From NCBI RefSeq assembly GCF_001949145.1, contig NW_019091368.1:1032028-1096027 (forward strand): a DNA stretch of 64,000 nt, read 5' to 3'. How positions within the stretch are numbered: the first letter of the stretch is position 1; each line of letters starts with the position of its first letter. A model generated the notes under the pieces. That model ran no database searches. It saw nothing but the letters and a program-made list of their open reading frames with translations, and was not told the origin of the DNA. The stretch comes from Acanthaster planci (taxonomy: Eukaryota; Echinodermata; Asteroidea; Valvatida; Acanthasteridae). Of the stretch, positions 12,027 through 26,500 are shown piece by piece. Position numbers and translations under genes: made by a program.

Positions 12027-15000
12027 CTGTAAGATGGGGGAGACAGCATGCACTTGTTAAAACTAGTTTGTGTGTTAGCTGTAAAAGATAGGTGGACCTT
12101 GAATTGTTGTCAGCTTTACTCAGATGGCACAGTACGAACAAACAAACAAATCGCTACGGGTACAACCAGATGTCATCAAAATACAGTCGTGACTGTACAG
12201 TGTTCAATTCAAAGATTCGTGTGTGCAAATTTATGGTAATCGAAGGAATGGAAATTTAAAACATAAATGCACTATCTGAGAAAATCGTTAATCAAACACT
12301 TAACCACTAAGCAGATTTGATCATTGAAAATATGGCTAGTTTGTGATCACAATTGCTTGTGAATGGTACCGGGCAGACAAAATAATCAGATTGGCGGATT
12401 AGGTTCTCTGAGATCTCCAGTCACACAGGAAACTGCGTGTACATGTGCACGTAGTGGATGTAAACGAATACTTTAAGTGGCTATCGGTTAGAGTATGGCG
12501 GGGCTTAGAATATCACAAACGGGTCCACCGGCATTTCGAAAATGAATCGGTTTATGTATAATATCATTCATGACTTGAGCACGTCCCTTCTGGCTGATGT
12601 AGTCACCGACTTCTTCTTCTTCACCTACTCGATTCGTCGTGGCTGGGCTCGTGCCAGCCGCGTCTTTACCGGATCAGGGCCGACTTAAGCTAGTTTACAC
12701 AGATCTCCTTGTTTGTATTTTGTGGCGCGCCATAAGTAGAAATTAAACCGCGCGAAATCTTCACATTATCACCGGGAAACTGTTTGGGAAGGCATATTAT
12801 TCTGAGGATGAGCCCCGGAGTAAGTGATAATGATCGTGAAGGGCTAAGTACGGCACAAACCGTATACTTGTCTGTCAGGTGATGTTCGAGTTCATTTTGA
12901 ACATTCAGGGCAGGCATCAACTACGGGAAATTTAACAACTGAATCTACATTCGGTAAAATTGATATTTAACCCCGTCCGTTGCGACTATAAAGGCTTGCT
13001 TGTAAGGCACTTTACCACAGATGATGCGGAGTGTTCATGTAAGTTGAAGGATTTAACAGAATTTAGAAAGGCTCTCCTACGCAACTGCTTCATTCTGAAA
13101 AAGAATTGATATCACTTAAAAAGTAACAGGACAGATGTGCTAATTTGGTCATTTTGAATGTGGATTTTGAAAGATGTTTCTACAACTGTTTAGTACGTTA
13201 AGATTGATAGACGGTAATTCAAAATGAAACGATTGAAGCGTCGTGATTCACTTCGACACCAAAAGGAGCAAAGAAAAAAATACAGAAAGTATATCCATCT
13301 TTGTTGCTATAGCAGAATACTCGGTCGAGGATCACAGTCCAGTCAAATCAAATGGTTTTCACTTTCAACGTTCTTTCGTGCAGGGACCAAAATAAATGTA
13401 ATTTATATGATCAGATCTTATAAGGACGGGCCACTTTCGTTAATTCTTTCGCCTATAGCGGCACAGGCACCCCTGAGCAATTGAATTTACCGGGGTTTCA
13501 ATTTGGCCTGATTGTCTGAGTACGAAACATCCCGCCATCCCATGAAAGTGTTCGCTACGTGCCGGGCCACGGGCGGAAGACAGAGAGGCATTTTCCGAGT
13601 GGTCTGCCGACCGTGATGGCATGATTCGATACTTCGGATTCCGTGGTTCCAAGCTGCGAGATTTTTCCCCCCAATTGGAGGGGAATGCATCGCCGCCAAT
13701 TATGCGAGTATCTAGGCCCGCCGACCGAGTGTTTAAGTCTCGCAAGCCTCCGAGGCCGTGGCATTGGACTCGGCTACGGTATAGACCGATCGCTGTATAC
13801 GTGTCTGGCCTAACCTAATTAATTAACTATCAATCCGCAGTAATCAAGGATAAACACTGGGCTCTATTTCACAATGAATTCGAAGAGGCGTCAAAGTGAA
13901 TCGGCTGGTTTCAATTGCTTCTCAGTGGCAGATACCAAAAACAGGGCGGTGTCTCGGTGACCCGAACTGAATCTCGCTCCCAAACACACGAGTGATATAA
14001 GATATCGGAAAGACATTATACATGTACAAGCAACGCGAATCTCAATGCTTACATTCGTGCCAGTACTTGCAAGAGTTGGCGGGAATTTGGACTGATATCA
14101 GAGCAGGAGATTGCTCACAGGATAGCCTTCAAGCGTCGGCACACATACAGAGCCCAACACGGAATCCTCAAATCCACTCACGAGTCCGGAGATTAAATTG
14201 AGTCCGCTGGGCCTTGCGTCAACACACCGTGGGGCCACACAGAACTTTTTCCGGGTCCCGGTCATACGTGACGACTAGCATGTGCCCCGGACTATAGCAG
14301 TGGGTGCGTGTGCACCAATGCGAGTAAACGCACGCCCCAGTAGGCCGGCAAGCACTGCGTCGTGATGGTGTTTGAAGAAAAGTTAAAGTTGGATATCGCA
14401 GGAAGAAGGCACTGAAACTAAGACTAGTATCTCACATTCTTACAATTCTTGCAATTTCTGTAAGGTTTACTGAAAGATTAAACTATGCCGCTGTCTGAAG
14501 ATACTTATGCTACTTTCGCTTTTAGCCTCCATAGATCAGCGCAGACATTTTAAGCAAGCAGAATCAACCATGCAAAACAATCTTCACAGAAAAAAAAATA
14601 ATTTCCCTCTTCCGGGACCTCGGAAGTGGTGAAAGAGTTTGAACGTTCGAGCAAACCCCGAACATGCTGGAGGGACCTCTCTGAAATAAGGAAGCGGTTG
14701 AAAGAGACGCGTGAAGGACAAACGCTGGCTAATGAATCTGGGTGTTTGAGTCACTCTGTCTTTGTGATTGAAATCAATTTCTATCGACCGGGCAAACAGA
14801 CAAGATTAATCATCTGCAATGCCGCCTTTTTAAGAAGACGCACCCTTCGCTTCAGATAGATTAGTGCCGTCTGATTGGCTCTACGCCCCAAGGCTTCATT
14901 TGTCTAACTGACTTTGGGTTCCGTGGAGCCGCCATCTTGATCATGAGACATAGCCCTTTTAAAAGAAAACAAGTTATATTATACTGACATCTGACTAAAA

Positions 15001-18000
15001 CAGTGTGCATGGATTCATAAATCATGCACATGTATATTTTCAACCAAGAAATCAGGCCAAATTGAAAAGCAGTCCATTACCTCCACTCGGTAATCGATCA
15101 TTTCTTTTTCGGAATTTTGTCTAGGGGCCTATACAGTTCTACAGAGTACGAAACTACTAGCCCTATACAGCCCATTAATCAGATATTCTTGCAAACTTAA
15201 AGCAGTCGTGTTTGGAGTTCTTTACGTATTACGCAAACGATTTGCACAACGCCGCGTGTACACAAAGCATTCGTTTGCCAATCGGTTACTGCAGGTATGC
15301 CCCGACGGTGCCTTGCTGCGTGTGCTCCCAGGAAGGCGCCATGATGTCCCCTATCCCACAATGCGTTTGGGGAGGTAATGAGATGCACTATTTTGCGGTA
15401 TACTGGCCACGGGTCGTCTACCTATTGGTGACAAATTACTTTTCAATACATAGCAACAACTTTAATGATGATGGAATGAGGATTTCACGTGATGTTCTTC
15501 TAAACATCTGTCAAACACCTATCTACTTGAAGCATGACCGATGCATTGGATTTTTCTGATAAAACATGACATCAACAAAAATAATCAAACGTAAAGGACT
15601 TGTGTTGCATGAAAAGGTCAACAGTTTATAGACGATTTTTTAAAAATCCCAAACAAGTCCACCCATAGTGTTTGCTGTTGCATTATCATATATCATACAA
15701 TAAGCCATTGTATAACTTTGCATATGTTCATAGTATGCCCGAAGAAAACACCTGAGAAATGTGACCCAAAGTTGTTTTTGATTCCAAGGATGCCGACATC
15801 TATCTATGTAACTAATAGTTTTGACAAAAAGTGTTTGAGAAAACATTTTTTGGCAAATACAGCTACGCAGGGCTGGGCAAAGATCGAGATATTTTTATCA
15901 AAGCTGATCGTCTAACCATGATAAAACTGACGAATCTGGAATACTGACAGGATCATAGAAATGGACGGTTGAAAACTGAATGATTAGAATCTTATTGGAT
16001 TCTAATTCTGGCCGATTTTGCCTACAGAAACTAGCTTAGCTTACCCCATTTCAGAATGTACCGACAACTACACGCGGTTGTACTAATTACACAGTCCCGG
16101 CTTAAATCAATGCTAATTGGTTTGTCAACCAGCCTGGTGACTTTTTTGGACTCGGCTCGGCCTTTAATGGTCCGATGTTGACATACTGAGTTTAGGGGTA
16201 AGCGCTGTTCTAAGTGATTACTGCAGTCATTTCTGTGTTTGGTCTATACGGCTTTTAACAATTTGAGAATGATGTTTTCCATCAATATAACGTGTGATTC
16301 GAGCAGTCTGAAGATGCTACAATCCTTTTCCAATGTCACACTGTAAATCAAACCCATTAAATGTATACTAACAGAAACACTAGAACTATGCCAATTTTAT
16401 TTAGTTTTCTCGCCCAAGCGTCATTTTGGAAGATATGTCTTCATTCTGGATTGAATTATTTTCCAAAAAAGTTTTCATCTGACAGAATTAATCATGGATG
16501 TTTAATAAGGCCAAAATATGATAAACTTTCACTAATTCATCAGATCATCATCCAACAGCATTTTATGCCATTTCTACAGAACGTTTGGTACATTTGTCAA
16601 GAGAAGATCCCAAATGAGTTGAAAACTGCACACAGGTCCCCTCTTACTCGATTGAAATCTAAATAAAGTTTTCTTCCTATAGCACAAAATGCAACGTACT
16701 AAATTAATGTCTGGAATTACCCGTAACCGTAACACAAGCAACATGTATTTGTAACATAACCCAACCTTTTCAAATAACTGTATTCCAATGTAATATTCCT
16801 GAGGGTATAATACCTATGTTGCAATTGCTGTCAGAGACATGTACTTATAAAACTTTAGCAGAACGCAACAAGCCCATTTATGTGAAATGCACTTGCTTAA
16901 AAGAGTATTTGGTTTCCTTTTCATACAATTTATGTGTCATCCACTCAAACAGTAAGCTTTGGTTTGTCTGAGACAGGCCAAATCAGCGTTTTACAACAGA
17001 ACCTTATAAGTGGAATGGAAATGCAAAGAAAAATGGAAATAATACAGGACATTGGGATACCTCGAATTTGCTCTATATTGTAATCGCTGCTCTTTATTTT
17101 GAGAGTCGATCGTAATTGGATGTTACGAGACTTGTTTATTAAGTCAATTACGAGAGAGGCAAGCGTTCGTTGATTGTTCCACAACCACGAGCCACAATTT
17201 CAAGGGATTATGCCTACTACTATCCGCAGTAGAATTCATCTCCTTAAATGTTGTTTAGTTGTAAACCTAAGTCAAAATGAAAGGAACTTGAAGGCAAGGA
17301 GGAGAGTTGATTATATACACATATCCCACTCAACTTTCCATGTGTCCCGGGACCTGTAAACACGAACGTGTGCATGTACTTACAGAATCTGAAGACCACT
17401 TGAGGGCTCGGTCACAACTTCCCGTCTGGTGTCAGACGCGTACCAGAGTAATTTCTCTCAAAACCTTTCTGTCCAAAGCTGTCGGAGGGAAGCACGATCC
17501 GTCCTGGGTTAGTATCTCGCAAATTTCTCGGTGCTGTCGCGGCGCAGAACTGTTCCCAGTGCCCAAAAAGTAAACGAGTGGGTAAAGCTATGCGCACGTC
17601 ACCCCGATGTGCTCGTTACTGGAGCTCTGGTTGTCCGACTTCTGAGAACACAATAAAGGGAAGGTAATGAGGGAATAGTGAGTGACGTTAGAGTGAGCAA
17701 ATTGACACAGCGCGAAAAAAGGCATTGAGCACGGCAGGTATTATACTGCCGGGGCTTTCTTCAGAAAGCTATTGTCATTCAAGAAGCGTAGCTGACAATG
17801 GCGGGCTAGATAGAACCAACACACTGAAACTGTCCAGCAATATGGTGTATCAGTTAAGAGATGATGCCGTACTGGTGGATTTTGCGGCGTACCCGCTGAG
17901 TTTTTTTTCTCTCTCGACTGTAACGGATCGCCGTGCACCTTTTCCGTCTGCTGTTTTTGCGGGCTGGGTCGAGATAGTTAGGCACGGGACAATGGTGGAG

Positions 18001-18194
18001 TGTATATAATGGCATTATCACGGCGAGCCTTACAGCGATGTCCAGTGTTGCATGCTTTCATACATATTCGTCCCGTGCCGGCGGTCGATCCCACCAATCA
18101 CAGGCCCGCTTAAATAGCCCCTCAGTTTTCGTGTGTGCAGCACTCCCATAAACTTCGATCGATCGCTACGCCCACTGCATGTGCGCTACACACC

Positions 18195-18235
18195 AAAAAA
18201 AAAAAAAAAAAACAAAACAAAACAAAACAAAAAAC
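18195..18235. repeat. A18 followed by (CAAAA)n
   Basis: An 18-bp A run is followed by four CAAAA-type units. A similar (CAAAA)n tract lies at 19084-19117. These may be relics of retroposed poly(A) tails or simple microsatellites; no adjoining retroelement body is recognisable. Confidence 0.85.
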
Positions 18236-20149
18236 ATAATTTCACTTAATGCATACAAATTTGTGGAGAGACAAGTATAATTAAATTCAGCTCCACAGCA
18301 AAAACAGGACCTTTGTCACTTTTTTCATTTAATGTATATTACAAAGTTGATAAAAGTGCAGGTGTGACATAGGCCACTATACAGACAATAGCTCGGGGGC
18401 CCACCCAGAGAATGTCCGACCTACACGAATTTACAGGTGTCACGGTCTAAATAGCTATGTCGTATGTATGGTACAGACATGTATCGATCTTTGTTGTTTA
18501 TTTTTGACACTGGCTTTCTTTCAGATCCTGCTTGATATACATGTATAGTTTAAAGATAAAACTCACTTTTGGGATAGTCAGTTTAAAATTAGGTGTATTA
18601 ATCAGTGCTGTTGGTGAACCGGGCCCTCTTGTCGGTAGGGTAATGTCCTCGTGTAACACCCCCGATTACCATACCAAAAACCTCCAATAACTTTCTGGTG
18701 GCAAGCACTCACAATCGAACCTCTTTCCAAAAGCTGCACTTTTCTCTATTCACAGAGCGGCTGACAAATGACCGCAAATAGGTCACAATAATAATTAGTT
18801 TCCACCCCAGTGATATCCGAGTAGTAATTCGTTTCTTTGGCAATTCACGCCTGTCGAGTCATGGCCACTTTGTAGAGGCTAAATTTGGAGTTGTTCGCCG
18901 AGAAGAAAAAAAGATATTTTGACAAGTGGTATCCATGCAGACCATGGCTAGTGTCCCGCGCATGAACTGATGAATTTTAGACAATGAACATCCAACATTT
19001 CTGAGGCAGATGTAGTCATACGTATTCCGAACAAGGACGCAATGTTCCCTTTCACTGCTGTTTGCCCTAGATATCCCTAAATGCAAAAAAACCCCAAAAA
19101 ACAAAACAAAACAAAACGGTGAGCATTAAACACGGGTACCGGTGACTTTATAGGTCGTACCAACCTGTGGTAATCTGCCGGGATTATACCCGACTCGAGC
19201 TGTGTTTCAGCTGCAACAGTTGTTAACTAAGCAGAGATAATCCCTGAATGATTTAAACATATCCTCAATGAATTTTCACGCCCTGTGGAATACTTAGACA
19301 CCTATCAGTTTGCCCAGAGATTTTGGAGGGATCGGTTTAGCTTTATCCCAAGGATTGTGAGGAGTTTAAGACTTAATGGGAGCAAAGGACGCGGCCATGG
19401 CCGCAGGGCGACCTGTCGTCCGGACTTCATAACACCGCGTTACAATGTACATTATGCTCAAGGTATCCCCCAGTAGGTATAGGCACCCGACTTTGCAGAC
19501 AAGCCTCCCAATCGATAATCGATACAACACCTGGTTTTGTTTCAAATGAAGGGGAAACTGTAAAGAAATATAACAATCAACGGACAATGCCATTTTTGCT
19601 ATTTGTCATCGACATAGCTGAACACCTGTTTGAGAATGATGGACACAAAGGACTGAGAGTTGTGTTGGAAAGTTTTTCTCCACGCCGTGTAGGCGTTTGT
19701 ATGGCATACAGTAAAGACTGCCCTAACCACGGGCTTCACCAGCTGTTATGGCAGACAACACAATACAGGACTTCACCATAGGCATGATGTATCGGTTCAG
19801 AGACGTACAGGCCGCGAAGTTTTCTTTCTCGTATGGACGGCCTATTGCACACGCGTCAATGACTGCATTCACGCTCTCCGATTTGGTCCTTGGAAAAGGG
19901 GGAAGATTGCCGCGCGGGAAATAATAAGGTTATTAACGTGATTGCTTGGAAATTAAACCAACGCACAAGCACACTCTCTGCTTCGATTACCTCTCTTGCT
20001 TTTGGAAAAGATTATAGGAGTGAACTGCGACAATGATGTACTTTAATTACATTAATTACATTACGAATTCCGTGGGTCTGAGGGGCTGTGTTGGCAGCCG
20101 GGCTGCCTCAACCGTGGACTGGACCTACCATACCCATCAGGTCGCTGGA

Positions 20150-20540
20150 GGGATTACGCTACGGTCTAACTCCCAGTACTCTCCACAGATTGGAAAAAGA
20201 TGAATCACTATCAAAAGAATTCCAATCTGTTTTCTTTCCCCTTTCCTCCAGTCTTAAAGGATTACAAATTATCAACAGAGTAATTAAACCTCATTCTTGC
20301 AGGGTGTATTTGTTTCGTAAATTCTACTTCGACAAGATTCATTTATCATGTTTGTGATATCAACTTGAGCTATATCTGTAATAAATCGACATGGCACAAA
20401 ACATACTTTTTTATATACATATTATATTACACGAGGTCGAATTGTTACCTCAGAGAAAATAATACACTCACCCTTCAACCAACATTCCTATATGTGAACA
20501 CTCAAATATTTAAATTGATCAACAGCTAAGTGAAAGTTGT
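20150..20540. promoter_or_regulatory. Possible enhancer: Otx, GATA and Blimp1-type sites
   Basis: GGATTA occurs at 20151-20156 and 20259-20264, a GATA-type TTATCA at 20269-20274, ATTA-core TAATTAAA just after, and AGTGAAAG at 20529-20536. Otx, GataE and Blimp1 inputs to otx enhancers are established in the echinoderm endomesoderm network, which is why the combination was noted. Chance occurrence is quite possible. Confidence 0.22.
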
Positions 20541-23500
20541 TACAGAATTAACTAATGATCCACGACGTTTTCTCTGAAAGAGATGCACAAAAGTCAGGAA
20601 AAATAGAAAGTTAAGTGAATTAAAACTTTACGTTCCTTTTCGGGCTTTGTTGTCCTGCTTTTATTGATAATTTTTTCTTCTTGATTTCATGAAACACTGA
20701 AAACACGACCCTAAAATTTGAAGCATTTTGAAAGTTCCTTGGGTTAAAAGGAAAAGCTGATTGATCACATGCAAGAACCATCCCGGAAACACAGAGTGCA
20801 CAAGGAAACACGTTGTGAGGCGACGCATCTCTGAAGCCATCGGACAAAAAAAAACCAGAAAAGGCAAATTTACACAGGGGACCGCGAAGTGTACCTCTCA
20901 GGGGCCAGGTGACGTAACAGCAAGGGGCAAGAACCCCACGACCTAGAAAGTCCATTTTCAGTAAAGTTGGTGGTCAGCGGTTGCATTGTTTGGCTGAGTG
21001 AATACAAATGGAAGTATTTCTATTAATTGGCCAGGGAGTGGACCCGAAAACAATGGATGGATGGGGCTTTTCATGTTGACACTCGGCGGGGGAGGCTCGT
21101 GATGGGAGAACAATGGCCAAGCTAGCCATCCATCAAGGCCCTGCGTCATTGGAAGTTCAGCTGGGAATTGGGTTTGAATTGCCACGTAAATAAAACAAGT
21201 CACAAGGAGAAAGAGAGAGATGGACAACTCCAATTTGCTCGTCTGTCTTCATGAAAACAACTGTATCACGCGCTCCACCTTCGTGCTTGGTTAGATGGTT
21301 CAGTGAATCGGATGCTGATGTGAACAACATACCAAGCATGAATCCACCGCGATGTTGCTGTTTTACCATTCTCGTCTCCATTAAGGAAATATTAACGATA
21401 TAAAAGGTCACTCCCAAAAGAACGAAACACAAGTAAGTCATTGTGGTGTTCATGGCCAGTAATTTACACGGTAGACGACTATGGAATTTCATGTACATCT
21501 CATTAACAATGCCAGTAGCCAACCCGATTAAGTGATTACCAAAATTCAAAACAAAGTAGGCCTATGCCCTTGTAAATGTTTTAATGTAATAGGACAAACT
21601 ATGCAGTTTTCCCAAAACAGGTAACACTTTTTTGCAGAATTTTTCACTGAGTGGACATACTGTTTAACGGTTACTGCAAATTCTTGAGTTGGTTAAGCAA
21701 AGTTGAAGCCACGAAGTTACAAAAACAGTTAGAAATAAGCACTAAACAGGCTTCTGCTCTTGGAAAAGAACCCCAAACATCTTGAAAAAAAAGTCTGACT
21801 TCTATAAGGGATGCCACGCGTACACACGGTGAAAAGTATGACATTTCAAACCCGAAAGTGGGCCACACGGCCGAGACGACCTACCCGATACGCGCTAATC
21901 CGGATCAACCTTCCTTTATCTCCACGACAGCCTAATCTGATTTTGAATCAAAAGTGATGTTGACGTGATTTAGCTTCGGGAGTGTCTTTGTTTCATTGTG
22001 TGACACACGCGGCTTTTCTCAGTAGTATACTTCGCACTGTTGCTGGGTCAGTACTAGATTCTATCAATGATGCGGAACAATGCTGCGAGAAAATATATCA
22101 GTTGGTTAAAGCTTAAAATCACAAAGTTCAATTCTACATAAAGTGGTGTTAGAAGTGGGATGGAGACTTCCTTCTGAGAAGTAGCTATTTTATATTTCTT
22201 ATTGCAGAAAGACTTTAGTTAGTTAGCGGGGACTAGTATCATGGGTTGGGCGACTCTGACAATCTTGAGGGATCCCCTAGACTAAAATTTAGAGTTGCAG
22301 TTTTCTGATCAAAGGCAGTCAGATTTTGAATGACTCGTTTGAGATGCTGACATATGCACTTACTTCAATTTGGCTCCACTGTATTTGTATATTAAGTTGT
22401 TCATTAACCAAATGAGAACTTCCAATTTCGTATTATTCATCACTTGCAGGGGTGTTATTAATATTGTTCACTATTTTATGTTTTCGATGAAATGCTCACA
22501 CAAGCGGAAAATTAATTCTAGAATGAATTTAAGATATCAGCGGAGGCCTGCAAGTGCACACGTGGCCATCACCACCAGTACCAGGGGTCACCAAAAACAA
22601 CGTTCACATTAACAGCCCTCCCCCAACCCACCCCTACCCTGCGGCAAACCAGCCGGCAGTTGAGCCACGGTGGTCAGTCATTTCCATCGGACATCCCTGG
22701 CATATGGTGGGCTGACCGACAGAAGGGTAGGGGTTATTGTGACCCGTGTGAGTGGGGGTGATTCTGGGGGTGGAATACATATCGTCAATATTGCGATAAA
22801 CACTTTGACAAATTTATATGCACGCCCTGCGTAAAGACGCTAGTACCCGGACCGTCGTTCCTTATGCCACGGGCGAAATTTTGGTTCCGCTTATCGCACC
22901 TCACGGTGAAATTGGCAAGGAATATGTGTATTAAGTTCTGACTACGACGTCACCAGTCTAGTGTCCCGAGTCTAGCTTTCCACCAGACTGCATCACAAAT
23001 ACATTGTACATATCTGTGATAATAAGCCCTACCCACAAAGCACGCTGCACGTAGACCCTATAATATCAGAGTTGTCGACTTGGATTGCTGACTCGAATCA
23101 GGCTCGGGTCTCATTTTAGTTTCTTTTGACCCGACACTTGACTTGGGAGAAAATTATTAGCGACTTGATTTGCCAAAATTTAATTTGTTTTGTTGAAATA
23201 AATACACAAAAAAGGCATAACACTGATTTCCCTTGTGTTGATGTTTTGTGAAATGGTCACAGCACTGTACAATATTCATCTGATCGTGATACAATAATTT
23301 GCTAGTGAACCGTAGTTTTCACGGTGAAAAGTTTGTTGACAAAAATGGAAAGTAAATTAAAATACCTAAATAAACATCAACAGAGTTCAAAATGTGAATC
23401 AGTCTAAAGCGACATAACATAAATTGACATGAATCGAATTGTGACACGAATGTTTTAGCGATGGTTAGGACACTTGTAGGTTTTTTTTATATTGGAGAAA

Positions 23501-26500
23501 ACGCCTGCAACACCTGCACGTTTTTGCATCCTGTGAGTTTTTTAATATTATTGTTGACATTATTGTTTTGATATTTTCCTGACGACGGACACAGCGCAAT
23601 GCTCAAATGCAGTTAACTATCGTCATTCTCATCATCGGAAACTGTCCAGTTTTATCTCATCGATCAATATCGAAACTGTCCAACGTTCTGAACAATACTC
23701 TTCCCTGTTCCTACTGGAACACAATCTGAATGAAAATAATAACTAATTCCCACGTCGTTATTAGTTTTGGCACAGTGGAAACTTTAATTCTGGTGCATTC
23801 TTTTTGGTGGAGATATACTGGCGCAAGTGAAGTGCATAACAAGATTGATGATGATGAGTTGCTATCTGTTGATAACGTGACAAATTGCCGCTTACCGGTG
23901 CGTGAAAATCAAACCAGCTATATTACTTTCCAAACAGCCCTACCGTTTGCAGCGAGGACCACAATCGCACCAGGTCTATACACGCCGTCAACAAATCGAA
24001 CTGCTCTGTCCCTCCAGAGTCACCCGACCAGGCGCATCTACTGTTGGTGTCACTACAAAAGATTATTATTAACAATCAAGTTCTATACACTCAAATGATT
24101 ATCAAACTGTCTGTCAATAGGCCCTGCCTTTGGGGTTACTGGGCCAGCACAAAGTGAGGGATCTCAATCCAATTAAAACCAGCCTTTTGGAGCAGCTCGC
24201 TGGAGCGTGGACTTAATAAACACGGCCGCAGTCAAAGATTCCCGTTAAAACCGCCCATTCCTTTCAAATTGATTTCTGCTTTCTGGCACATGCCAACCAT
24301 TTTACTTGTTGACTGGGCCATTGTCTGGGAATCAGTTCGAACAACAGCTTCGTTGATACGTTACCTTCACGCTCACGTTCCGCAGGGTGTTGTTGTAATT
24401 GATGGGAGAATTAATTAACCAAAGCAGTGCGTAAAAATTGAAAAATGACAGGGAGGAGAAAAGAGAGAGCAACGATTCTCGTGTTTTCATCTTGGACCTA
24501 AATATGAGGTCTATGTTTTGATCCTCTGTATCGGAAATTCCTTATCGACAACAGAACGCCATGCACGGAGCCAATTGTGTTGTCATGACAAACTGTGGTA
24601 TCCTCTTGAAAGTTTGGTTAACTTTAGTTGCAGTGTTTGTGCCGGGTTTCAAAAGTGTCTTCCTCGGTGTCCTTTGAATGTTTCGTCGGTTATTTCGTCA
24701 CAGCCACCGCCATACCAACTCCAGTTGGGATTTAGATTTGATGCATGACAGATGCTCGCCAGACTCCATGACTGTGTGTGGAAAGCCTTTCAAAGCAAAG
24801 ATGTGTAGATTTATGGATTTATGCGTTATTCCACGTGCATATTTACATTTCTATTTGCATTTTGTAACGATTACGCAGCAGTTAAGCTTGTAAGCGTTTC
24901 TAGTAGAAAAAACATTTGGAATAAACAAACCATTCTCGAATATTTATATTTTGATTCTTCGCTATGATGGTTAGGCCAGGATTGTGATTTGTCAGCTAGA
25001 CTTCTGTCCCTGCAGCACATCAATGTCTTGGGTCACCCTGCTGTATGCTTGCTTGCTGTCATGGCGACAGAACTCAAGTGATGCATCTCGTAATTGTTCA
25101 CACACGTTGGCCTCTTTTTTTGGCAGGTTGTGGAATTCCCAATGACAGGGCATGCTGTTTTAGGCCATTTTAGGAGGAACACGTTTTTTCTATGCTGTAA
25201 TGTTCAAATTTAACGGTGAAGATGAGGATGGAGGGTTGTCAAAAAGAGGCATTTGGGAACTTTATGAATTAATCGACTCTCATCGACTTGCAGCGTCGCA
25301 GGAAAATAATCCTTGTGGAGATATATCTATTTTGAAGTATTTTTCTGAGATTCATCTATTTTTAAATTTTGCGTTCCATTTTCAATGGTGCCAAGTAAAT
25401 AAGACTTTTAAAATCTGATTTGCACAGTGATCTGTGGACAAATCTGGCTCGACTTACAGAAATTTACAGCATCATGCATAAAAGTTATCATTCACATTGG
25501 TCTTAAAACAAGCTCTCAAAGTCAACAAAACGAGTCGAATCTCGTCGGTGCTGCAGTAAAGTGAAGCCCAACATTTTGATGACGCTTGCCTAGCACAAAG
25601 ATATTAAATGAATTGACTGAATCGTGTTTTATTGTTAAAACAAAAACCATTCGATTTATGTTTTCTGTCTGCTTCTTCGTGTCATTTGTCTCTAGAGATA
25701 AAATTGCTGAGCGACTCATTCTGCTTTGCTCGGGCGCATTAATAATGCAGGCATGGCCTCCCAGGACGGAACTATCTCTTCATTCTGTCCACCGTCGGGC
25801 AATCTGTTTACTCTTCATGTCTTGTTGTCTCAGCGTCCTCCCAAGGTGACAGGGATCGTGCCCGCGATAAATATTACTGGTGACTGTCCTTCGATCACTC
25901 AAAATGATCACCCGGTGACTAATGTGACACAGATTGGCATCCTTTATGTCCCAAACACCACCACAACAAATATGTTGTTGTTTGGCCTAATGGCAATAAA
26001 AGCTGATCTCGTTAGGCCAATTTGGCCCCAACAAAAAAACACACCCTCCAAATCCATCCTAAATTTTGGCTTTACGCGAGCCGTGTGATGTATTGGCTCG
26101 GAAGGCAAGAGGGGGGAATGAATAAGCCGCGATTGCAAAACAAGGATAAGTACTTGTAGCTGTCCAAACGCCTTTTCATCGCGACCCGTCATACTCTGGT
26201 TAGCGAATCCAGGGTTGTTATTGGCGTGGGGGTTGTTTACATGTTACCAACATCATCGAGGGGTTCTGGGGGAGGAGGTGGCAGACCGGGTGAGAATCAA
26301 CTGGCATAAGAATCCGAGCACTCGAGGTTATCTACCCCTCGCATGGGACACCAGCTACACCAAACAACACCCGTCATAAATGTAAGTACCCTCCCACCCG
26401 CGCGAGGTGCGCATTGTCCACCACGCTTGAAGTCTGATTGTGGCGCGAGATGACAGGTTAAAGGCGCAGCCTTGTAGGGCGGTTACTGGCGAGCACCGAG

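Noticed and set aside
15212-15559. 115-codon plus-strand open frame
   Set aside because: No recognisable protein family or splice context; composition follows the local DNA.
18600-18780. B-box-like GGTTCGATTGT on minus, possible tRNA-derived SINE
   Set aside because: No convincing A box at the right spacing and no second copy in the window.
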